Below, piece by piece: positions 50,025 to 60,034 of a stretch of DNA of 64,000 bases. A program made the translations under genes and the position numbers. The DNA is from Acinetobacter towneri DSM 14962 = CIP 107472 (GTDB taxonomy: Bacteria > Pseudomonadota > Gammaproteobacteria > Pseudomonadales > Moraxellaceae). The stretch covers positions 660,252-724,251 of the forward strand of contig NZ_KB849690.1 of the NCBI RefSeq assembly GCF_000368785.1. The letters run 5' to 3'. Every line of letters starts with the position of its first letter. Within the stretch, counting starts at the first letter, position 1. Under the pieces are notes generated by a model. It saw only the letters and a program-made list of their open reading frames with translations. It was not told the DNA's origin and ran no database searches.

Positions 50025-50882
50025 GTGCAAACAAATCTGTTTTCCAGACAACCGCCATCTTTTCGCTCTTTTATAATTGCGGTCATTACTTGCTTGGTCA
50101 TCCTGTTCTTTAACTGGCGTGTCCCGCATGTAATTCAACCTGCACGTGATGTTTTGTATGCGGCATATAATCCAATTTATGCCCTTGCAAGCTATCCTGT
50201 ATTGTCGCGAGAATGGCTAAGTCAACAAAGTAAGTCTGAGGCTCAATTGCGTCGTGAAAATACCGCGATGCAGGCAGAGCTATTACAGGCTCAAGTCCGT
50301 TTGCAAAAATTGTCTGAACTCTCTGCAGAAAATACCCGCCTGCGTGGTCTACTCGATACGCCTCTAATCATTGATGGACGCATGGAAATTGCTGAAGTAA
50401 TTGGTACCGATGCCGATCCTTTGCGCCACATTATTGTGATTAACCGTGGTTCACAAAAGCAGCTCAAAGTCGGGCAAACCGTTTTGGATGATAAAGGCAT
50501 TATGGGGCAGATCATTGCTGTGTATCCACACAGTAGCCGTGTCATGTTGCTTTCTGACAAAGAACACTCACTTTCAGTGCGTTTGGAACATACAGGCATG
50601 CGAGCCATTGTGTCGGGTACGGGCGATTTAGGGCGTTTGAAAATGGAATATGTACCGACCAGTGCCAATATTCAGGTTGGAGAGAAAGTCTATAGCTCAG
50701 GCTTGGGCGAGCATTTCCCTGCAGGATATTTGGTTGGAAGCATTGCCAAAATCAGCCGACATAATTCTGGTGAGTTTGCACAAATTGATGTGATGCCTGC
50801 AGCACAATTGGCGGGTGGTCATCATGTGGTGGTGCTGTTCTCAGAATCTTTAGCGAAGGAGCAGCCAAATGCCAATCGCTAA
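50025..50882 (+). CDS. mreC: Rod shape-determining protein MreC
   Basis: A 285-residue bitopic membrane protein: one helix (about 14-34), a coiled coil (about 70-105), then the beta-barrel domain with LDTPLIIDGRMEIAEVIG, VLDDKGIMGQI, and GLGEHFPAGYLVGSI. It scaffolds MreB with cell-wall synthases. Start is GTG 50025. It overlaps mreD by 14 bases. Confidence 0.95.
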   Translation: MQTNLFSRQPPSFRSFIIAVITCLVILFFNWRVPHVIQPARDVLYAAYNPIYALASYPVLSREWLSQQSKSEAQLRRENTAMQAELLQAQVRLQKLSELSAENTRLRGLLDTPLIIDGRMEIAEVIGTDADPLRHIIVINRGSQKQLKVGQTVLDDKGIMGQIIAVYPHSSRVMLLSDKEHSLSVRLEHTGMRAIVSGTGDLGRLKMEYVPTSANIQVGEKVYSSGLGEHFPAGYLVGSIAKISRHNSGEFAQIDVMPAAQLAGGHHVVVLFSESLAKEQPNANR

Positions 50883-51375
50883 AATTGGACAAACCCGACT
50901 CGGACAAAACAAGAATAAAGATCCACTATTTCCGATTATTTTTTCTGTAATTGCTGCATCTGTAGTCATGGTGTATCCGCTGTCTTATACAGGCTCGGGT
51001 TGGCGACCATTGTTTATGTTGATGGTGACCTTGTTTTGGGTGCTTGGGCAACCAACTTGGTGTGGTATTTGGTTTGCCTTTGGTACAGGCTTGTTTGCAG
51101 ACTTGCTCCTCGATGCACCTTTGGGCATGAATGCCTTGAGTTTTGTGGTGATTACTTTTGTGGCGCGTTTCCTGACTCGTGAGCGCCGTATTATGACGTT
51201 TGCGAATTTATGGGTCATTAGTGTAATCGCAATTTTGGCTCACCTCGCCCTGATTTGGGTGATGCAAGTCATGGGTGGGATTCAGTTCCCATTTGCCCGT
51301 CATTGGCAACCTTTGCTGAGTAGTATTTTGCTCTGGCCTGTGCTGTATTATTTCTTGCGAAAATGGCGCATTTAA
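50869..51375 (+). CDS. mreD: Rod shape-determining protein MreD
   Basis: A 168-residue inner-membrane protein with about five hydrophobic segments and the MreD wording FGTGLFADLLLDAPLGMNALSF. It overlaps both mreC and maf, so the cluster is translationally coupled. Confidence 0.93.
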   Translation: MPIAKIGQTRLGQNKNKDPLFPIIFSVIAASVVMVYPLSYTGSGWRPLFMLMVTLFWVLGQPTWCGIWFAFGTGLFADLLLDAPLGMNALSFVVITFVARFLTRERRIMTFANLWVISVIAILAHLALIWVMQVMGGIQFPFARHWQPLLSSILLWPVLYYFLRKWRI

Positions 51376-51929
51376 TTCTTGCCTCAAGTTCACCGCGCCG
51401 TCGGGAACTCCTGCAACAGCTTGGGCTGGAATTTGAAATTTACAGTCCAGACATCGATGAATCTATTTTAGCGGGCGAAGATGTTGCCGCGTATGTTGAG
51501 CGGTTGGCATGTGCCAAAGCCGATGCGGTTTTACGGCTATTTCCTGATGCTATTGTGATTGCTGCCGATACCAGTCTAGGCGTAGATGGGCAGATTTTGG
51601 GCAAGCCAGAATCCAAAGCACATGCCTTTGCCATTTGGTCGCAACTTTCTGGTCGAAAACACGATGTTTTTTCAGGGGTTTGTGTGCGTACAAAACAGAA
51701 AAAATCCAGTATAGTGGTACGTACACAGGTTGAATTTCAATCGCTTAGCCTAGATGATATGGAAAGCTACTGGGCAACAGGTGAGCCGATTGGAAAAGCG
51801 GGTGCTTATGCGATTCAGGGCATCGCAGCACGTTATATTCCGCGTATTGAGGGCAGTTATAGCAATGTTGTCGGCCTGCCACTCTATGAAACCGTACAGT
51901 TATTACAGACAGTTAAGGCACTAAATTAA
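51363..51929 (+). CDS. maf: Maf-family nucleoside triphosphate pyrophosphatase
   Basis: A 188-residue house-cleaning pyrophosphatase. It has ILASSSPRRRELLQQLGL at the start, the catalytic aspartate stretch IVIAADTSLGVDGQILGKP, SGRKHDVFSGV and the end region GKAGAYAIQGIAARYIPRIEGSYSNVVGLPL. The wording points to the dTTP/UTP (YhdE) type. It overlaps mreD by 13 bases. Confidence 0.93.
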   Translation: MAHLILASSSPRRRELLQQLGLEFEIYSPDIDESILAGEDVAAYVERLACAKADAVLRLFPDAIVIAADTSLGVDGQILGKPESKAHAFAIWSQLSGRKHDVFSGVCVRTKQKKSSIVVRTQVEFQSLSLDDMESYWATGEPIGKAGAYAIQGIAARYIPRIEGSYSNVVGLPLYETVQLLQTVKALN

Positions 51930-51968
51930 CTGCTGCACAAAAATTTTTATAATGTTTTGAGTTTTATT

Positions 51969-53423
51969 ATGTCTGACGAGTTGTTGATTAACGTCACACC
52001 GATGGAGTGTCGGGTGGCGTTAATTCAAAACGGCACGGTCAATGAACTATTCGTTGAGCGTACAGCCAAGCGTGGTTTGGTGGGCAATATTTATAAAGGC
52101 AAAGTGGTGCGCGTGCTGCCAGGCATGCAAGCCGCTTTTGTCGATATTGGCTTATCGCGTACTGCTTTTTTACATATCAATGACATGATTTGGCCGCGCA
52201 GCCAACCTACACCGAATGTCTTTGAATTATTGCAGCCTGGGCAAATTCTGACCGTGCAAGTTATGAAAGATATGCTCGGTACTAAAGGTGCACGACTGAG
52301 TACTGATCTTTCCATTCCTTCGCGTTATTTAGTGTTAATGCCGTACGGTAGTCATATTGGCGTATCACAACGTATTGAATCGAGTGAAGAGCGTGAGCGC
52401 CTGCGTGGCATCATTGAAACCATTCAGGCCGAGCATAAACTGCCAGGTTCAGTGATTGTACGCACAGCAGCGGAGGGCGTCGATGAAGCGGCCTTAATGC
52501 AAGATATGTGTTACTTGGCTAAACTGTGGGAATACATTCAGCGTAAACAAAAAAGTATTGCTGTGCCTTCTTTGATTTTTGAAGAGTTGCCGTTACCGCA
52601 ACGTGTAATTCGTGATTTGGCAAATGATAACACTGCTAAAATTTATGTCGATTCACGTGAAATTCACGCCAAGTTAAAAGAATTTGTGGATGAGTTTGTG
52701 CCCAATATGCACAATCGCCTGATTCATTACCCAGGTGAGCGTCCACTGTTCGATTTATACAATGTCGAAGAAGATATTCAAAAAGCGTTGCAAACCCGTG
52801 TGGCATTAAAGTCAGGCGGTTATCTGATGATTGATCAGACCGAAGCCATGACCACCATTGATGTGAATACGGGTTCTTATGTCGGTGGTCGGACTTTAGA
52901 AGACACCGTATTTAAAACCAATATGGAAGCGACACAGGTCATTGCCCGCCAGTTACGTTTGCGTAATTTGGGTGGCATCATCATTATTGACTTCATTGAT
53001 ATGCAAGAAGTACAGCATCGTGATGAAGTCTTGAGTCAGTTTGAGCGAATGCTTGAACGAGATCATGCCAAGACCAAAATTACCCAAGTGTCTGAATTGG
53101 GCTTGGTCGAGATGACCCGTAAACGCACCCGTGAATCATTAGAACATTTACTTTGTGAAGCCTGTCCAACTTGTCAGGGGCGGGGATATGTCAAAACAGC
53201 AGAGTCAGTATGTTACGAAATTTTTCGAGAAATTTTAAGATATGCACGCGCATTCGAATCACAACGTGGCTTTACTGTCGTTGCGCACCCATCGGTGATT
53301 GACCGATTGTTAACTGCCGAAGCGCCAGCAGTGGCGGATTTAGAGCACTTTGTTAGCCGTGTGATTAAATTTCAGGTGGAAAATTTATATACGCAAGAGC
53401 AATACGATATCATTCTGAGTTGA
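51969..53423 (+). CDS. rng: Ribonuclease G
   Basis: A 484-residue endoribonuclease of the RNase E/G family acting in rRNA maturation and mRNA decay. It has the S1 domain (GNIYKGKVVRVLPGMQAAFVDIG), the catalytic DNase I-like region with TTIDVNTGSYVG and IIIIDFIDM, and the zinc-link CPTCQGRGY. The ATG at 51969 (MSDELLINV) is the standard start; an in-frame TTG at 51957 is unlikely. It is the last gene of the mre-maf-rng run. Confidence 0.95.
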   Translation: MSDELLINVTPMECRVALIQNGTVNELFVERTAKRGLVGNIYKGKVVRVLPGMQAAFVDIGLSRTAFLHINDMIWPRSQPTPNVFELLQPGQILTVQVMKDMLGTKGARLSTDLSIPSRYLVLMPYGSHIGVSQRIESSEERERLRGIIETIQAEHKLPGSVIVRTAAEGVDEAALMQDMCYLAKLWEYIQRKQKSIAVPSLIFEELPLPQRVIRDLANDNTAKIYVDSREIHAKLKEFVDEFVPNMHNRLIHYPGERPLFDLYNVEEDIQKALQTRVALKSGGYLMIDQTEAMTTIDVNTGSYVGGRTLEDTVFKTNMEATQVIARQLRLRNLGGIIIIDFIDMQEVQHRDEVLSQFERMLERDHAKTKITQVSELGLVEMTRKRTRESLEHLLCEACPTCQGRGYVKTAESVCYEIFREILRYARAFESQRGFTVVAHPSVIDRLLTAEAPAVADLEHFVSRVIKFQVENLYTQEQYDIILS

Positions 53424-53552
53424 AATTGTAACAGGATATCGCTAAACAGTTGTTACATCTGAAATTTTACTTTTTTGAGCGAATTCTCAATACTAAGCAT
53501 ACAGAGTAGCCAAAGCCGAACATCTCCCTCGGTTTAGCAAATGAGGTATGCC

Positions 53553-53723
53553 ATGGGTATGAGTAAAGTTGTGATTCAAAAGAGTTTAAAAGTATTAGAT
53601 CGTAAAGTGACACATAATGGTTATATTGTGGATGAGCAAGGTAAAGAAACTCAAATTACCACCGCAATGGTTAGCGCGGTTTGTCAGCAATTATTAAAAC
53701 AGTGTCGTACTATTCAAAAATAA
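53553..53723 (+). CDS. Small protein, PA1571-family-like
   Basis: A 56-residue protein (MGMSKVVIQKSL...). The NGYIVDEQGKETQITTAMVSAVCQQL stretch resembles the PA1571 family of small gammaproteobacterial proteins of unknown function. GAGG at 53543-53546 is six bases before ATG 53553; starts at 53541 and 53559 are in frame. A short palindrome (AAGGGGCA/TTGCCCCTT, 53722-53742) overlaps the stop codon and may end transcription from both sides. Confidence 0.68.
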   Translation: MGMSKVVIQKSLKVLDRKVTHNGYIVDEQGKETQITTAMVSAVCQQLLKQCRTIQK

Positions 53724-53782
53724 GGGGCAGCAATTGCCCCTTAATTGATTCTATTGAATTATTTTTCTGATGGATTGACGTA

Positions 53783-55162
53783 TCAATCCACGATTTTATT
53801 GACCCCTTCAGGCGCATCAATAATCTGTTCAAAACGCTGAATTTCATCTTCCAAGTGTTGCAATAAGTTTTGCATTTTCGGTAAGGCATGACGACAAGCA
53901 GTTAAACCAACTTCTAATTTGTCTAAATAGCTGGTCATGGTAATGTTTAAAGCTTGTCCATCTAACACGATTGAAGCAGGGTATAGTGCATCTAGCTTTG
54001 CACCATTCCAATACAAAGGTTCACGTGGGCCAGGTACATTGGAAATCACCAAGTTAAAGGCCTGACGCTTTGGCATAATGCCTGACAAAATATTTAAACC
54101 AGCAGCGCCGTAAACAAAAGCACTATAGTTCATAATTTGATTGGCATTCATGCGCTTAAAACGCTGCTTGGCATTTTGTACACTGCGGCGCACAATTTTT
54201 AAACGCTCAAGCGGATCTTCTTTGTGCGTACCCAAGTTGGCTAAAATCATGGTGATTCGATTAGATACTTCAGAATCGTCATCACGAATAGAGGCAGGCA
54301 CCATCGCAATTAAAGGTTTTTTCGGTAAAGCATATTGGCTGAGTAAGTACTCACGCAATGCGCCTGAGCAAATTGCCAGTACCACATCATTAATGGTTAC
54401 GCCCAAAGCTTTAGCAATGCGATGCAAACGTGCAAACTCAAAAGATTGCGCGGCAAAACGACGTGAGGCGCTCACACGTTGGTTTAAGATGGTGCTTGGT
54501 GCTTGGAAGCTAGAAACATAATCGGGGTTACGTCCCATATCTTTAGCAACGGTTTGTGATACTTCATAAACTGCGCGAGGGGTTGCTTCAACATGACCTT
54601 TAACCCCACCAAAAATTTTCTTTAAACGGCTGACTTTCGGTTCTTTCAGACGTTTAGCACGTGGGCCTTCCACACACCAAGGCGGTACAATTCTTTTTGC
54701 ATTTTCGTCATGCGATAGGGATTTTTCCACCAAACGCATGCCTGCAATGCCATCTACCATAGCATGATGAATTTTAAAGAACATCGCAAAACGATTATCT
54801 TCAATACCTTCAATAATATGGCAAGTCCATAAAGGTTTGGCGCGATCAATCAGTGAACTGTGTTCTTGTGAAATATACGTTAATAATTCACGAATGCGAC
54901 CTGGTTTTGGCAAGGCAATATGACGGAAGTGATGATCGAGATCGAACTCTTCATCTTCATCCCAAAATAGACCATTGAGCTTATTGTTAAATGGTGCAAT
55001 AGGCATCGACTTTGAATTGCGAATATCGGCAACCAAGTCTTGAATAAAAGTGTCTGGCGCATGTTCTGGAATTTGGAATAAGAATAATCCACCCACATGC
55101 ATGGGCTGTTGACGTTTTTCGAGTGATAGGAAAATAAAATCAATAGGGTGTAATGGACGCAT
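53783..55162 (-). CDS. Wax ester synthase/diacylglycerol acyltransferase (WS/DGAT)
   Basis: A bifunctional acyltransferase making wax esters and triacylglycerols from acyl-CoA, the storage lipids typical of Acinetobacter. The 459-residue length and the catalytic HHAMVDG (132-138) match AtfA of A. baylyi. Also visible: MRPLHPIDFIFLSLE, the PLW motif (about 110-112), the NDVVLAICSGALREYL helix and the ISNVPGPREPLYWNGA segment. It associates with the inner membrane face. Confidence 0.94.
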   Translation of the reverse strand: MRPLHPIDFIFLSLEKRQQPMHVGGLFLFQIPEHAPDTFIQDLVADIRNSKSMPIAPFNNKLNGLFWDEDEEFDLDHHFRHIALPKPGRIRELLTYISQEHSSLIDRAKPLWTCHIIEGIEDNRFAMFFKIHHAMVDGIAGMRLVEKSLSHDENAKRIVPPWCVEGPRAKRLKEPKVSRLKKIFGGVKGHVEATPRAVYEVSQTVAKDMGRNPDYVSSFQAPSTILNQRVSASRRFAAQSFEFARLHRIAKALGVTINDVVLAICSGALREYLLSQYALPKKPLIAMVPASIRDDDSEVSNRITMILANLGTHKEDPLERLKIVRRSVQNAKQRFKRMNANQIMNYSAFVYGAAGLNILSGIMPKRQAFNLVISNVPGPREPLYWNGAKLDALYPASIVLDGQALNITMTSYLDKLEVGLTACRHALPKMQNLLQHLEDEIQRFEQIIDAPEGVNKIVD

Positions 55163-55291
55163 ATTGTGGATTGCCTCACTGCAATTTCTACGCTTGTTCT
55201 TATCTGAACAAGGTTTTTAGAGTTATATAAGATTTAATTCAGTATATCTTTTTTATCAAACAAATATAGTGATTTTTGCGCCATCGCAAGT

Positions 55292-55326
55292 CAATAAAAA
55301 TCACAGTAAAACTGTGATTTTTATTG
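55292..55326. terminator. Terminator after cysH (bidirectional)
   Basis: A perfect 16-bp stem (55292-55307 with 55311-55326, core AAAAATCACAGT) with a three-base loop and A/T runs on both sides. Confidence 0.88.
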
Positions 55327-55340
55327 TAGTAATAGATGTG

Positions 55341-56072
55341 TTATTTTAAATTTCCAGCATGTAGACCGCATTCTTTGTGCGTTGCTTCTTCCCACCACCA
55401 ACGCCCTTCGCGTTCATGTTGGTTCGGAAGAACAGGGCGGGTGCAAGGTTCACAGCCAATTGAAATAAAACCTTTTTCATGCAAACGATTGTATGGAATT
55501 TCCATCATGCGAATGTAATTCCACACGTCACTACTTGACCAGTTTGCCAGTGGATTGTATTTGATTAATTGTTTATCTGGACCTGAAAATCCTGCATCTG
55601 CTTGTACGACAGGAATATCTTGGCGTGTACCCGGACTTTGGTCTTTACGTTGTCCTGTAATCCAGCCATCTAGTGTTGCCAGCTTTTTGCGTAAAGGCTG
55701 AACTTTACGAATTCCGCAACATTCCTGATGTCCATCTTCAAAAAAACTAAATAAACCTTTTTCTTGAACCAATTGTTGCACTGCTTCAGTTTCAGGAAAG
55801 CAAATTTCGATCTCAATATTATAATATTTGCGTACAGTTTCTAAAAATTGATAGGTTTCAGGATGCAAACGTCCTGTATCTAAACTAAATACACGAAATG
55901 GCACACCTAAATTGGATGCCATATCAATCAGCACTACATCCTCCGCACCTGAAAATGAAATCGCGACTTCGCCTTGCTGACTTAAGGCAAGTTTTAAAAT
56001 GTCACTCGGTGATTTATCGGCATATTCAGTCGCGAGTGCATCAACAATGTCTATGGTGGGAATGGTGTGCAT
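55341..56072 (-). CDS. cysH: Adenylyl-/phosphoadenylyl-sulfate reductase CysH (4Fe-4S type)
   Basis: Reduces activated sulfate to sulfite for cysteine synthesis. The 243-residue protein has the PP-loop-like [32 protein letters not shown], and two cysteine pairs, ECCGIRK and IGCEPCTRP, that bind a 4Fe-4S cluster, the mark of APS-reducing (plant/Pseudomonas-like) enzymes. The C-terminal [10 protein letters not shown] carries the catalytic cysteine. Confidence 0.94.
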   Translation of the reverse strand: MHTIPTIDIVDALATEYADKSPSDILKLALSQQGEVAISFSGAEDVVLIDMASNLGVPFRVFSLDTGRLHPETYQFLETVRKYYNIEIEICFPETEAVQQLVQEKGLFSFFEDGHQECCGIRKVQPLRKKLATLDGWITGQRKDQSPGTRQDIPVVQADAGFSGPDKQLIKYNPLANWSSSDVWNYIRMMEIPYNRLHEKGFISIGCEPCTRPVLPNQHEREGRWWWEEATHKECGLHAGNLK

Positions 56073-56262
56073 AAGTCTTCCTGCAGTCGGCTTGAGGGCT
56101 AATCTTTGTTCTTGAGCGGATTATTTTAATGGAATTCCTAAAAAGGTCTTATCACTAAAAAATAAATGCTTATGAATGAAATAGATTTAAAAAAGAACAA
56201 GGCAAATAACAAATCTTCGGCTATGATAGGGAAAAATTTTTACAGGTATTTTGGGAGAACCC

Positions 56263-56880
56263 ATGGAAATCGTATGTCTTGATCTTGAAGGTGTGTTAGT
56301 TCCAGAAATTTGGATCAACTTTGCTAAAAAAACTGGAATTAAAGAACTAGAAGCAACTACACGTGATATTCCAGACTACGATGTGTTGATGACTCAGCGT
56401 TTAAATATTTTAAAGCAGCATGGCTTAGGCTTAAATGATATTCAGGCCGTGATTGCGGATATGGGGCCATTTCCTGGCGCGAAAGAGTTTGTCGAGTGGG
56501 TGAGCACACACTTCCAATTGATTATTCTTTCAGATACGTTCTATGAATTTGCACATCCGTTGATGAAGCAATTGGGTTGGCCAACAATTTTCTGCCACAA
56601 GTTAGAATCAGATGAAAATGGCATGATTACCGCTTATAAATTGCGTCAACCTGATCAAAAACGTCAGGCTGTTAAAGCCTTACACGGTTTAAATTTCCGT
56701 GTAATTGCTGCAGGTGATTCATATAACGACACCACGATGCTAGGTGAAGCGGATCATGGTTTCTTATTTGATGCACCTGAAAATGTGATTGCAGAATTCC
56801 CACAATTCCCTGCAATTCATGGTTATGAAGCATTAAAAGAAGCAATTCGTGGTGCTTCGGTACGTGATATTCCAGCTTAA
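56263..56880 (+). CDS. thrH: Bifunctional phosphoserine phosphatase/homoserine phosphotransferase ThrH
   Basis: A 205-residue HAD-family enzyme able to dephosphorylate phosphoserine and pass the phosphate to homoserine. It starts MEIVCLDLEGVLVPEIW (nucleophile Asp7 with a Glu at the second position, typical of ThrH), then SDTFYEF and AAGDSYNDTTMLGEADHG. The ATG at 56263 follows GGGAG; an in-frame TTG upstream is unlikely. Confidence 0.93.
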   Translation: MEIVCLDLEGVLVPEIWINFAKKTGIKELEATTRDIPDYDVLMTQRLNILKQHGLGLNDIQAVIADMGPFPGAKEFVEWVSTHFQLIILSDTFYEFAHPLMKQLGWPTIFCHKLESDENGMITAYKLRQPDQKRQAVKALHGLNFRVIAAGDSYNDTTMLGEADHGFLFDAPENVIAEFPQFPAIHGYEALKEAIRGASVRDIPA

Positions 56881-56895
56881 TCTGAAGCTGAGTAC

Positions 56896-56928
56896 AACAA
56901 AGGGCATCATTTGATGCCCTTTGTTTTT
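56896..56928 (+). terminator. Terminator after thrH
   Basis: A perfect 14-bp stem (AACAAAGGGCATCA / TGATGCCCTTTGTT) with a two-base loop and T-run; it also faces the convergent fadL-type gene. Confidence 0.9.
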
Positions 56929-56952
56929 ATGCAATATTAACAGTGCATTGAT

Positions 56953-58173
56953 TTAGAAGCGGTAGCCAATATTTAATCCATATGCAACAGCGTAATTATT
57001 TTCAAACTTGCCTGCTTCCGTGTGTGCACCTGTGACGGCATCAGCATCACCTAACCAGAAGTATTTAAATCCTGCACCAATGAAATAATTTTCGGTAGGT
57101 GAGTAGCGAACACCTGTACCCACACTCCAGTAGCCTTCAGTTGGACCTAAGGTCGTAACAGGGTTGCCGGCACCAGAATCCCAGCCTACAGATACATTAC
57201 CACCCCAACGATCATTGAACTTACGTCCTACACCAACAGTTGCAGAAATTTGGTCATCTTTATAGTCAATAAGGTTAAATCCATTGGGTTTGGTGGGTAC
57301 ATAACCAGCTTGGCCTAATATTTGAGTAAGCTTGCCAAATTTGTATGGTTGTACTTTAAAATTTGACCAGTCCACCCAGCGAAGGTTTGCAAATGCAACG
57401 GTGTTCGCCATAATTCCCGTTTGGAAATCTAGATTGACAGATTGTGGTGTTGTTAGTTGTGTTTTACCTGTAGTAGAACTAATTTGCGTCATAGTTGCAT
57501 CTAGTGTAGGGATTTGGGTAAATCCTATTGCACCAAAGTTTTCATAAGCAGTCATTTCATGCTCAATTTCAGAGCGGTAAGTAACAGAAGCTTTAAGTGC
57601 GATTTCAGGGATTTGATAAGCAACACCCGCTAACCAACCCACAGACTCATCTTCACCTGTTTTAAAATCATAACCATTAAAGGCTGAATATGCAGTACCA
57701 CGTAAAATAACAGTACCATCTACTGTCTGATATACAGCACCAGCATATAGATTCCAATTTTCATTAGGTTGATAACCCACTAACAGGTTTAAATTTTGGG
57801 TATCAACCACAACAGAAGTACTGCCTTGAAATGGTACAGGTCTACTTTCAACAAAATTATTGTTCCCAAAATATTCAGCATCGGCGCCAAAAGGTTGATC
57901 GTAAATTAAACCAATCGACACTTTGTTAGTTGCTTGAACTTTTAATGCAGCGTGTGGGAAGTAATAATCACCTGCCATGTCATCTGCTTGGTGTTTATCT
58001 TTGTCTTGACCAGATACATTTGGATCTAAAATAGAAATACCTGCTTCTGCATAATTACCCGGTTGTAAAAATGCAGCAATAGATTGACCGGAACGGTCTA
58101 AACCAGCAGCAAGCGCAGGTGTAAGTGGGAGAGTGCTAAGTAAAATAGCCGAATAAATTCTATTGAGCTTCAT
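56953..58173 (-). CDS. OmpP1/FadL-type outer-membrane transporter (copy 1)
   Basis: A 406-residue beta-barrel with signal peptide (MKLNRIYSAILLSTLPLTPALAAG) and the FadL N-terminal plug-like region (LDRSGQSIAAFLQPGNYAEAG). It ends YAVAYGLNIGYRF with terminal Phe, as required for BAM insertion. Family members take up long-chain fatty acids or other hydrophobics. ATG 58173 has AGGGA upstream; an in-frame ATG further up adds a non-signal extension. It is a tandem paralogue of the next gene, sharing long stretches such as YWSVGTGVRYSPTENYFI. Confidence 0.88.
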   Translation of the reverse strand: MKLNRIYSAILLSTLPLTPALAAGLDRSGQSIAAFLQPGNYAEAGISILDPNVSGQDKDKHQADDMAGDYYFPHAALKVQATNKVSIGLIYDQPFGADAEYFGNNNFVESRPVPFQGSTSVVVDTQNLNLLVGYQPNENWNLYAGAVYQTVDGTVILRGTAYSAFNGYDFKTGEDESVGWLAGVAYQIPEIALKASVTYRSEIEHEMTAYENFGAIGFTQIPTLDATMTQISSTTGKTQLTTPQSVNLDFQTGIMANTVAFANLRWVDWSNFKVQPYKFGKLTQILGQAGYVPTKPNGFNLIDYKDDQISATVGVGRKFNDRWGGNVSVGWDSGAGNPVTTLGPTEGYWSVGTGVRYSPTENYFIGAGFKYFWLGDADAVTGAHTEAGKFENNYAVAYGLNIGYRF

Positions 58174-58486
58174 GGTCGTTCCCTGATGCTTTATGTAACA
58201 AAAAGTGCAGGAAAAGTAACACATTTGAAAAAAGAGTAAATGCTCAATTTCGCAGAATAAATGAACTGAATAAGTTATAAATAGCAGTTGATTAGAGTAA
58301 AAGTACTATTTTAAAGTCTTAAGTAAATGAATTTTATTAAATAATTTATTAGGGTGATGTTTGGGTAAATATGAGTTTAATTGCTTTAAATTTAAACATT
58401 AGTTAACACTTGTATAAAAACGAGTAGTTTTAAGTGCAAAAAAACCATCCCGAAGGATGGGTTTTTTTAGATTTGGAAATAATTAA
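58174..58486. other. Spacer between the two FadL-type genes
   Basis: AT-rich region that should contain the promoter of copy 1 and the terminator of copy 2. No gene is visible. Confidence 0.5.
58437..58468 (-). terminator. Terminator of fadL-type copy 2
   Basis: On the minus strand CCATCC and GGATGG flank a TTCG tetraloop (with one bulged base before the A-run) and are followed by T7. Confidence 0.82.
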
Positions 58487-60034
58487 TTAGAAGCGGTAAC
58501 CAATTTTTAAGCCGTATGCCCATGCATCGTTGTCTTCAAACTCTGCAACATAATCAGAACCGCCTGCTTGAGCACCTGTTTGGGCTTTAGCATCACCCAA
58601 CATGAAGTATTTTACACCACCTGCAATAAAGTAGTTTGGTGCAGGTGAGTATTGAACCCCTAGACCCACGTTCCAATAACCTTCAGTAGGACCAAGAGTT
58701 GATACAGGGTTACCTGCGCCAGAATCCCAACCTACAGATACGTTGCCAGCCCATTGGTCATTTAATTTGCGACCAACACCTACAGTTGCAGAAATTTGGT
58801 CATCTTCATATTCAACTAGATTAAAGCCATTAGGACGTTGAACTAGAGGACCTACAGCCTCACTTACAAGACCAAATTTATGTGGACGGATAGAGAACTT
58901 AGACCACTCTACCCAACGTAAGTTTGCAAATGCCACAGTATTTGCCATGATTCCAGTTTGGAAATCTAAATTTACAGACTGTGGTGTGGTAATTGTAGTT
59001 TTACCTTCTGAAGTTGCGATAGCACCTGCTGCTGCCGCACCATTCGGCAGTAATGCTAATGCTTCAAGAGTTGGTAATGTTTCGCGCACATTAACGTCGT
59101 GATCAATTTCTGAACGATATGTCAAAGATGCTTTTAAGGCAATTTCAGGAATTTGGTATGAAACCCCAGCTAACCAGCCCATTGCACTATCTTCAGGGAT
59201 TGATGCATCATAACCATTGAATAGGCTATATGCTTGACCACGAAGTGCTACATTACCTTTAATGGTTTGGTAAACGGCACCACCATAAATATTCCAATTT
59301 TCAGTAGGTTGGAAACCAGCAATAAAAGAAAGGTTTTGTGTATCAACTTCTACGCTAGTATTTCCTGTTCCTAATAGGTCATTTACGTTAGCCAAACCAG
59401 CATCAACTGCTTGAGTCACCGCATTTTGAACATTTTGAGTGATTGCAGCTGTAACGCCATTTTCAATCGTTGTCATCGCAGCAGTATTACTACGAATTAC
59501 TGACTCTGCAATTGCTTGGGTAGGGGCTGCACCACTTGCAACAAGTCCAGCAGCTTGGGCTGAAACAGTACTATCTATGCCTGCTTGTAGATTTTGAGCT
59601 AATGCTCCAGGAAGATTTGCTGCAACTTGTGTATCAATGGTGGTTTGACGAATCCCAGCCAAAGCTTCAGGTGCTAGAATTGTATTGGTCGCATCTGAAA
59701 CGAAAACATTGTTACCAGTATAAGCAGCATCAGCACCATATGGTTGATCGTATAAAATACCAAATGAGAAGTTTTTTGTTGGTTGAAGTTTTAGGGCTGC
59801 GCTAGGGAAATAATAATCGCCTGCCATATCTCCAATACTACGACGAGTATCACTTGTGCCTGCTTCTTTACCAGAAACATTTGGATCTAATACAGAAATA
59901 CCTGCTTCAAAATAGTTACCCGGTTGTAAGAACGCAGCAATAGATTGACCAGAACGATCTAGAGCTGCAGCAAAAGCACCTGTCATTGGTACAGTTGCTA
60001 AAATCATTGCTGTGCTTAGTGCTTTTAATTTCAT
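58487..60034 (-). CDS. OmpP1/FadL-type outer-membrane transporter (copy 2, with internal insertion)
   Basis: A 515-residue paralogue of the downstream porin gene with signal peptide (MKLKALSTAMILATVPMTGAFAA) and terminal YGLKIGYRF. Compared with copy 1 it carries about 110 extra residues at about 114-227, an Ala/Thr/Gln-rich segment (VAANLPGALAQNLQAG, AAITQNVQNAVTQAVDAG) with helical heptad-like repeats and no aromatic barrel pattern, so it is probably an extracellular loop or periplasmic arm. The rest aligns well with copy 1. The substrate is presumed hydrophobic. Confidence 0.88.
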   Translation of the reverse strand: MKLKALSTAMILATVPMTGAFAAALDRSGQSIAAFLQPGNYFEAGISVLDPNVSGKEAGTSDTRRSIGDMAGDYYFPSAALKLQPTKNFSFGILYDQPYGADAAYTGNNVFVSDATNTILAPEALAGIRQTTIDTQVAANLPGALAQNLQAGIDSTVSAQAAGLVASGAAPTQAIAESVIRSNTAAMTTIENGVTAAITQNVQNAVTQAVDAGLANVNDLLGTGNTSVEVDTQNLSFIAGFQPTENWNIYGGAVYQTIKGNVALRGQAYSLFNGYDASIPEDSAMGWLAGVSYQIPEIALKASLTYRSEIDHDVNVRETLPTLEALALLPNGAAAAGAIATSEGKTTITTPQSVNLDFQTGIMANTVAFANLRWVEWSKFSIRPHKFGLVSEAVGPLVQRPNGFNLVEYEDDQISATVGVGRKLNDQWAGNVSVGWDSGAGNPVSTLGPTEGYWNVGLGVQYSPAPNYFIAGGVKYFMLGDAKAQTGAQAGGSDYVAEFEDNDAWAYGLKIGYRF

